Positions 58,811-64,000 of a stretch of 64,000 nucleotides of DNA are shown piece after piece. Below the pieces are notes generated by a model that saw nothing but the letters and a program-made list of their open reading frames with translations, was not told the origin of the DNA and searched no databases. The position numbers and the translations under genes were made by a program. Position 1 is the stretch's first letter, and every line of letters starts with the position of its first letter. The DNA is from Petrolisthes cinctipes. Its lineage: Eukaryota > Arthropoda > Malacostraca > Decapoda > Porcellanidae. The DNA is taken from positions 1,451,501 through 1,515,500 of the forward strand of contig JAWQEG010000526.1 in NCBI GenBank assembly GCA_033782935.1, in the 5' to 3' direction.

Positions 58811-59639
58811 AATATTGAAACCAAAAACATTGGGCTGTTAAAAGGGGAGTTAGAATTCTTAATAATGCCTTCATCCATCATTTCATTTATAATTTTCTTT
58901 ACAACTTTCTGCCTACTACGAGGTACGGTAGTCTATATGCTCGAATAAATGGGTTGAGGAGATGTTAGTGTAATGGCATGCTTTATAATGTTGGTTCATC
59001 CTAAGGATTCACCAAGTAGGGCAATCGCATTTCAATATGTGGCTAGTATGGTGATAAGATTATCACGATAAAGTGGAAAATCGCGTCCACTGACAAAAAT
59101 TTCTAAGTTGTTGCCTTATGTAACTATCAATTTATATCCCTCGGTAAGAACCGATACAATATTTCCTTGTGGTATTGGTCTAACTTCCATCTGTACAGTT
59201 CACATAGATATGTTCCTTTCTTTACATGAATATTGGTAGATGAGTTATTAATATCAGTGATATTTTCACTGTTTACATTGGGTAAAGTAACTTAATCCCT
59301 GATTATATATTAATTTACTAGTTCTATTGAGAATAGAACGGTAGTGTGTGGCTGTACACGAGATGGAAGCTTTACCTTCAATTAATGGACGACATTTGGA
59401 GTTAATATAATATTATATGCAGCAATGGCCTTTATGATACTGGGGTCGTTTCCCTCATTTTCAATATGTATAGGGTTAACATTACATGGACTTATATATT
59501 GGCCTGGACAATCCTGTATTGGAATACATTAATTCCTAAAATGTATTAATTTATATTTAGGGTTAATTATTATGGTTTGTTTGATAAGGTATGATAAACC
59601 TAGTTTATAATTTCGTATTATATAAAATGCAATATGTAT

Positions 59640-59900
59640 ATGGTTAGGTCCCTTGTCTAACCATACAGGAAGGGTTAAAGTGTCCCTAATACCTGTAATT
59701 TATTGCCTGTCATGGTTGACAATACTATGTCACCTGTTCAATCTTGGTTTATAAATGCTGCTGGGGACCTAATTTGCTCAATTTGTTAAAGGAATTATCC
59801 GATAACAAGGAAACTGCCGCGCCTGTGTCTATCATTAAGTGGGTGTTACTATGTGATACTAGGACAGGGAATTATAGTATATTAACGGTAAATGCGACGA
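59640..59900 (-). pseudogene. Retrotransposon aspartic protease
   Basis: Minus strand: HLMIDTGAAVSLLSDNSFNK with the active-site Asp codon at 59827-59829, then a decayed flap. It would have cut the Gag-Pol polyprotein. Confidence 0.78.
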
Positions 59901-59930
59901 CAGGGCCTACAGTTATATTTTCGGGACGTT

Positions 59931-60719
59931 TTAATATTGTGGCGGTCTCGTTTCATACATCATATTTCGATTGTGCAAGTCCCATTTCATTCTGTTAAGG
60001 ATCATGCATTCATCTAAGGAATGCGACTTTGATTCATGTATTTGACTGTATTTATTATTACTTTTCCCTTGATCAATTCCTTTAGTATTATGTAAGTAAT
60101 AACAATCACTGGTAATATTATTATTTCCGTTACAGTGTTTGCAACGTTTTCCCTGTGATTCCCTTTGAGTAGGTGTGGCATCAAAATCAAAATTCTTCGT
60201 CCCCATGGATTGAGTAATCTGTAATTCACGATGTATGATACGAGATTCCTTCGAATTTAAAGTTAGAGACCCTGATAATGCAAGTGCTTTTGCTGGTTCA
60301 CTTGTATTTATGTTGTCTGCCTTTGTTTTAAACATTCTCTGAACCCATGATAATGAATTATGAATTTTACCATCCCCAAAAACATCAATAAGTGACTGTC
60401 TGAATTTAGCATATGACGTTAAATTCTCTGGATCAGAAAAAGCACTTATAGTTAACATATAGCTGGCTGAACTATCTGGTGCAATATGCACTCTCACGAA
60501 TCTTATCTTATGTAAGTCCTGCTCTATATTAGTTTGATTAAACACATCCTCCAAATGACGCAAGAAGAGATGAATCCCATATCTTGGATTATCTCCCGTA
60601 TAATACTTTAAATACTTGTGGGTGGGTAAGCTTGTCATTGTATGCATAGAAGAGGTAGTGGGGTTAGAAGAAGTTGTATGAAGAGCAGAGACAGTAGGAG
60701 ATTGTGGAGGAGTAGCCAT
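59931..60719 (-). pseudogene. Retrotransposon gag
   Basis: 262 aa open from an ATG at 60719. N terminus Ser/Thr-rich; a capsid-like helical region (KYYTGDNPRYGIHLFLRHLE, FVRVHIAPDSSASYMLTISA, YAKFRQSLIDVFGDG); a nucleocapsid-type knuckle at about residues 190-205 (CKHCNGNNNITSDCYYLH) in which the expected His between the second and third Cys is missing. The frame is intact, but pol after it is not, and the missing His makes function doubtful. Confidence 0.85.
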
Positions 60720-61562
60720 TGTTAGAGAAAATACAGGTTAATATAGTATACCAGATTAAGTTTTTAATGGGGGTAAGGTAGAAGCAGAAAATGTACTCGA
60801 ATGTGTTGGCACCACAAACGAGGCTTAGGGAGGCAGGGAAATCTAGTTTGGAGACTAATGACTCATTATCAGGGATATTCGAAGTTAGTTATGATACCTT
60901 TGGATTAATGGGGGAGAATATCTTTACCTTTGTTGTAATTTGGCACTTCTTTTCTTTCTTTCTGGGCTGTAATTGAGGAACCTAATCTATTCTAACATGT
61001 TCGTGGACAAGTGAAAAATAATGTAATGTAACATGTAATGTGTACCTACTGTTAGTTGACTCTAGTTGCAACGACGATGACGATGTGGTGAAGAGGCGAC
61101 GTCGGTGGAGAGGCGAAGCGATTATTAGTTAGCTCGCACACTAACACACTAACAGTCGTTATTGGAGTGAAGATGATGAACGTTGACTTGCCTTTACGAG
61201 AGCATTTACGTAACAAGGCGTCAGCGTGGAAGTGATGGAGGTCGTGGCGTTGTCCTGACGAGAGCATTTACGCAGGGACGCCGATATGGTAGTGATGAAG
61301 TGATGATTGTTTGTTGTGAAGTAGATGAGGACCCCTTGTAGGTCAGTTGCAATTATATTGAAGCAGGTGCCTCTTGTAGGTGAAGAATTTGTGGTTTATC
61401 TCCCTCGTTAGAGGTCGTAAGATTATACCCACAGAAGAAATTACTTGAGAGGATTTACAAGTAAATTCCTTCAACTTGTCCTTGAACAATGTTAGTCACT
61501 GTACTCCCGTGAAGTCTATACCTTGCAATTTGCCTTATTGCAAAAACACCGCTGCCATCAAA
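60720..61562 (-). other. Retrotransposon leader
   Basis: Minus-strand leader between 5' LTR and gag; it matches 27611-28262 on the plus strand. It starts TTTGATGGCAGCGGTG, the probable primer-binding site. Confidence 0.75.
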
Positions 61563-62279
61563 TGTACCAGTTCTGAAGGCTTGAACTCTGGGCAGAACTT
61601 GGTAACTTACTTGTATGTAATTCTTGTAGTTGTAGTGTAGTAGTTGTTGTTGTTGTTGTTGTTGTTGTTTTAGGTAACGTGGAAGACGGGGTGCTTTCTT
61701 AAGTTTGCTTAGGTGATTGACTTCACAAGTTTCTTAAGGCTTAATTTATTAATATGTGTACTTATCTATACAGGGTATTATCGTGATGTGCCTTGCCTTA
61801 TGTGGTATTATGTCTCTCTCTATGGAGACAGTTTATAGCCCTTAGGGAGTCAGTGTGGTATCCTGAATCCTAGTGTGTCTCCTCTGCTTATATACATTTC
61901 AAACTCAATAGTTTACAGAATGGCTAGAGTGTGACTGTGTTGCCTGTGAATGGTCAGTTTGATTCTGTACCTACTTCTCTCTTCTCGTGTGAAAGGGAAA
62001 GTGGGCCACCCCTTTTCTATCTCTCTCTCTCTCTCTCTCTCTCCTTTACTCTCTTTCCTACCTCTCCTTCGAAGGGGAGGTAGGAAGGGTTAATAATGTC
62101 TTTGTATGACCTGACCGCACCTGTGTTTGGAGAGATGCCAATAAGATAGGGAAAGTCAATTGTCTGAGGGGGATGCAGGTAGGTATAAAAATATATGGGC
62201 GAGTGTGTGTGTGTGTGTGTGTGTTTGACCCACCTGACCAGGTGTCTTCAGGTCCCTTAATGGTTTTATGGTGTGTACA
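61563..62279 (-). repeat. 5' LTR
   Basis: Minus strand, 717 bp, TGTACACACC to AACTGGTACA. It matches the 3' LTR nearly throughout, with differences mostly at microsatellites, and shares the GTATATAAGCAGAGG promoter. Confidence 0.93.
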
Positions 62280-62492
62280 CCATTTATAAGTGCTGGCAAC
62301 TGTACCTCCTTGAGCAAGATATCCTCCACTTGGCTAACACCCAATTCATCAGCATTGGTAATGCCAGACAGCAACTCAACTTCAGGAGACAGAAGGATGG
62401 TGGTGTGAAGACATACGCCTCCTTCCTTCGCCATAAATTGGTTGCAGCACTCTCTCAAATCTCTCAAGAAGCAGCTGCTTCTTACTCTAGTG
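62280..62492 (+). pseudogene. LINE C: ORF1, first part
   Basis: Plus frame LEQDILHLANTQFISIGNAR and TYASFLRHKLVAALSQISQE, then AAASYSS up to the hAT MITE. It continues after 62803. Part of the gag-like ORF1. Confidence 0.65.
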
Positions 62493-62795
62493 CAACGGTC
62501 TTCAACCTATTTTTATGTCGTCCACCCCTAGTGGTGATTAGGTAGAAGCTGTCCACCCCTCACCCACCTCTACCCCAAAAAGTCTCTCTTTGGGTTTGAA
62601 CAGACTAACAGAGAGGTTTTGGGAGATTGCAGGCCATGTTTTACCATTCTGTTTTATACCATTTATAATTATATTCTCTTGTATATATACAGACACGTGC
62701 AGGTCAGGATCTCGCCCACCCCTAGACAGCCGTCCACCCCTCACTTAATCTCGTCCACCCTAAGGTTGACTGTCCACCCAGGTTGAATAGCACTG
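62493..62795. mobile_element. Non-autonomous hAT MITE
   Basis: Ends CAACGGTCTTCAACC (62493) and, from the right, CAGTGCTATTCAACC. 8-bp target duplication CTCTAGTG at 62485-62492 and CTTTAGTG at 62796-62803. 303 bp with GTCCACCCCT repeats inside. A different hAT subfamily from 4540-5218. Confidence 0.87.
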
Positions 62796-63498
62796 CTTTA
62801 GTGAGAGCGTTTCTAAGGTTTCACTGCATAATAGTTTCTGTCGTGGAAATTGTATCAGACACTCATTCTGGTGACCCTTCAACTGATGACAATTCTCAGA
62901 CTTTAGCTAAAGGTGTTCATGTGGTGGAGGTTCACGCTGCCACACATTCTCCAAAAAGGAAACTTAAGTAAGTTAAGCTGAAACAGGGACGTCTTCGTGG
63001 CTCCTCTGAGACACTTGACTCCATGCATGTTCCTCCTTGCAAGGCAACCGTCTCTTTGGACTCATCCATAGTTTCCTCTCAATTTCACCAGAAGCGTTCT
63101 CATGGCTCTGATGAATCTCTTGATTCAACATATGTTCCCCCTCGCAAGCTTCCTTTGGGAACATCGGAGGGGCGTGAAGTGAATGTGGATACCTCGGATG
63201 TTGTGACTTCAAAAGATTCAGTTTATCTTCCGCTTGAGCAACGGAGTAATTCTTCCACCTGTATTATGGATGTTGATGTATCTGCCTGTGTCAGTGATAC
63301 CACTATTGTACAGGACGATACCAATGAAATTGTTTCTAAGAATACTCATCTACCTTCACCTTCTAAGATATCAGATGCTACAGGAACTTGTCTACGTGTC
63401 CCAATTACTGCCCAAGTACTACTCCTCGGGTTCACTCTTCTTCTAGTAACTCAGGATTAGACAAGACTTATCGTTTGAGTAAACCTTCTTGTCAGGTT
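62796..63498 (+). pseudogene. LINE C: ORF1, second part
   Basis: Plus frame around 63023-63460: Ser-rich segments, LDSTYVPPRKLPLGTSEGRE, then SKDSVYLPLEQRSNSSTCIM and DVDVSACVSDTTIVQDDTNE. The same protein end is present in LINE B at 15790-15554. Likely the ORF1 C terminus; function as RNA-binding gag-like protein is inferred. A stop at 62969 splits the frame. Confidence 0.78.
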
Positions 63499-64000
63499 GG
63501 AAGCTGCAGCATGTGAGGCTTTTGTTCGACAACAACACCTTGTGTGTTTATCCTTTGATTATGAGAAAGCCTATGACACTACATGACAATATGGCATCCT
63601 ACAGCAACTACATGCATACGGCCTCTGGGGTCGCTTTCCACGCTTTCTTAAGGAGATTCTCAGTGGTCGCAGTTTTACTGTGAGGGTTGGTACAGCCCTC
63701 TCAGCATCCATTGCACAGGAGGAGGGTGTCCCCCAGGGAAGCGTCCTCAGTGTCACATTGTTTGCAGTAGCAATTAATGCCATTGCCTCATCCCTTCCGG
63801 ATGGTATAGCCAACTCGATGTACGTTGATGACCTGGCGGTCTGGTTTGCTGCTTCCCGTATGTCAGTGGCGGAGCTTGCCCTCAACAGGGTGTCACATTG
63901 AGTTGGTTCTAATGGGTTTTGATTTTTTCCTGCCAAAACAGTTGCTAAGCACTTCTACCGCATCCGAGGCGTCCACCCAGATCTGGATTTATTCATGTAT
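63499..64000 (+). pseudogene. LINE C: reverse transcriptase
   Basis: Plus strand RT beginning abruptly at LEAAACEAFVRQQHLVCLSF, then DYEKAYDTT with a stop, YGILQQLHAYGLWGRFPRFL, GVPQGSVLSVTLFAVAINAI, the catalytic NSMYVDDLAVWFAASRM and FPAKTVAKHFYRIRGVHPDL to the window edge. Nearly the same protein as LINE A. Endonuclease and RT fingers are deleted before it. Confidence 0.9.

Larger units (their letters stand above)
54181..62279 (-). mobile_element. Ty3/gypsy LTR retrotransposon, complete but decayed
   Basis: 8.1 kb on the minus strand: 5' LTR (62279-61563), leader with a GATGGCAGCGGTG primer-binding-type sequence, gag (60719-59931), protease, RT, RNase H, integrase, 1.9 kb without coding, and 3' LTR (54840-54181). 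The polypurine-side context before the 3' LTR is GGCCAGTCGAGGGTAGCGG. Order RT-RNase H-integrase places it in Ty3/gypsy. The flanks do not show a matching target duplication. Many stops and lost catalytic residues make it immobile. Confidence 0.92.

Overview
The window looks like eukaryotic, intergenic, repeat-dominated DNA from an arthropod; a decapod crustacean is my best guess. The reasons are: abundant microsatellites (CT, TA, AAT, CA, GA arrays); a dense set of non-LTR retrotransposons with I-like and jockey/CR1-like proteins; TTAGG/CCTAA-type tracts, the arthropod telomere motif; TATA plus TCA-type initiator promoters; and no bacterial operons, ribosome binding sites or CRISPR arrays. 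The species-level guess is inference. I find only one gene that could belong to the host: an intronless cold-shock-domain (Y-box-like) protein at 6758-7825 with a TATA box and initiator.

Layout. 1-2.3 kb: end of a Ty3/gypsy RNase H next to an LTR remnant, a CT array and a Tc1/mariner-type MITE. 2.3-9.4 kb: tRNA-derived SINE, an I-like LINE on the minus strand (LINE A) interrupted by a hAT MITE, and the cold-shock gene with a proline-coding minisatellite behind it. 9.7-13.2 kb: piggyBac copy 1 with an intact transposase. 14.2-16.9 kb: a MITE carrying telomere-like repeats, LINE B (ORF1 end plus endonuclease), an LTR candidate, a dead piggyBac fragment and a small foldback. 17.3-19.1 kb: element with 165-bp inverted repeats around a long TA array. 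20-22 kb: possible LTR/primer-binding-site region. 22.8-28.3 kb: element with 96-bp inverted repeats, then an LTR retroelement copy split by piggyBac copy 2. 28.3-31.2 kb: a jockey/CR1-like LINE. 32.5-35.3 kb: LINE D, with a TTAA-flanked piggyBac-like MITE. 37.4-39.4 kb: LINE F. 40.6-44.5 kb: old LINE G interrupted by LINE H, then a LINE I terminus. 47.3-50.3 kb: LINE E with a MITE inside its RNase H. 50.7-52.0 kb: four hairpin-forming foldback repeats. 54.2-62.3 kb: a complete but decayed Ty3/gypsy retrotransposon on the minus strand (two LTRs, gag, protease, RT, RNase H, integrase). 62.3-64.0 kb: LINE C, with a hAT MITE and an internal deletion, running off the window.

How the parts work together. 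Almost everything is a mobile element or a relic of one, and several nestings give relative ages: piggyBac copy 2 lies inside an LTR, and MITEs lie inside LINE reading frames that resume exactly across the target duplication. The two piggyBac copies are nearly identical and both encode full-length transposase with the DDD triad and the C-terminal cysteine-rich domain, so they are the youngest elements and the only ones likely to be functional. All autonomous LINE and LTR copies carry stops, frameshifts or lost catalytic residues.
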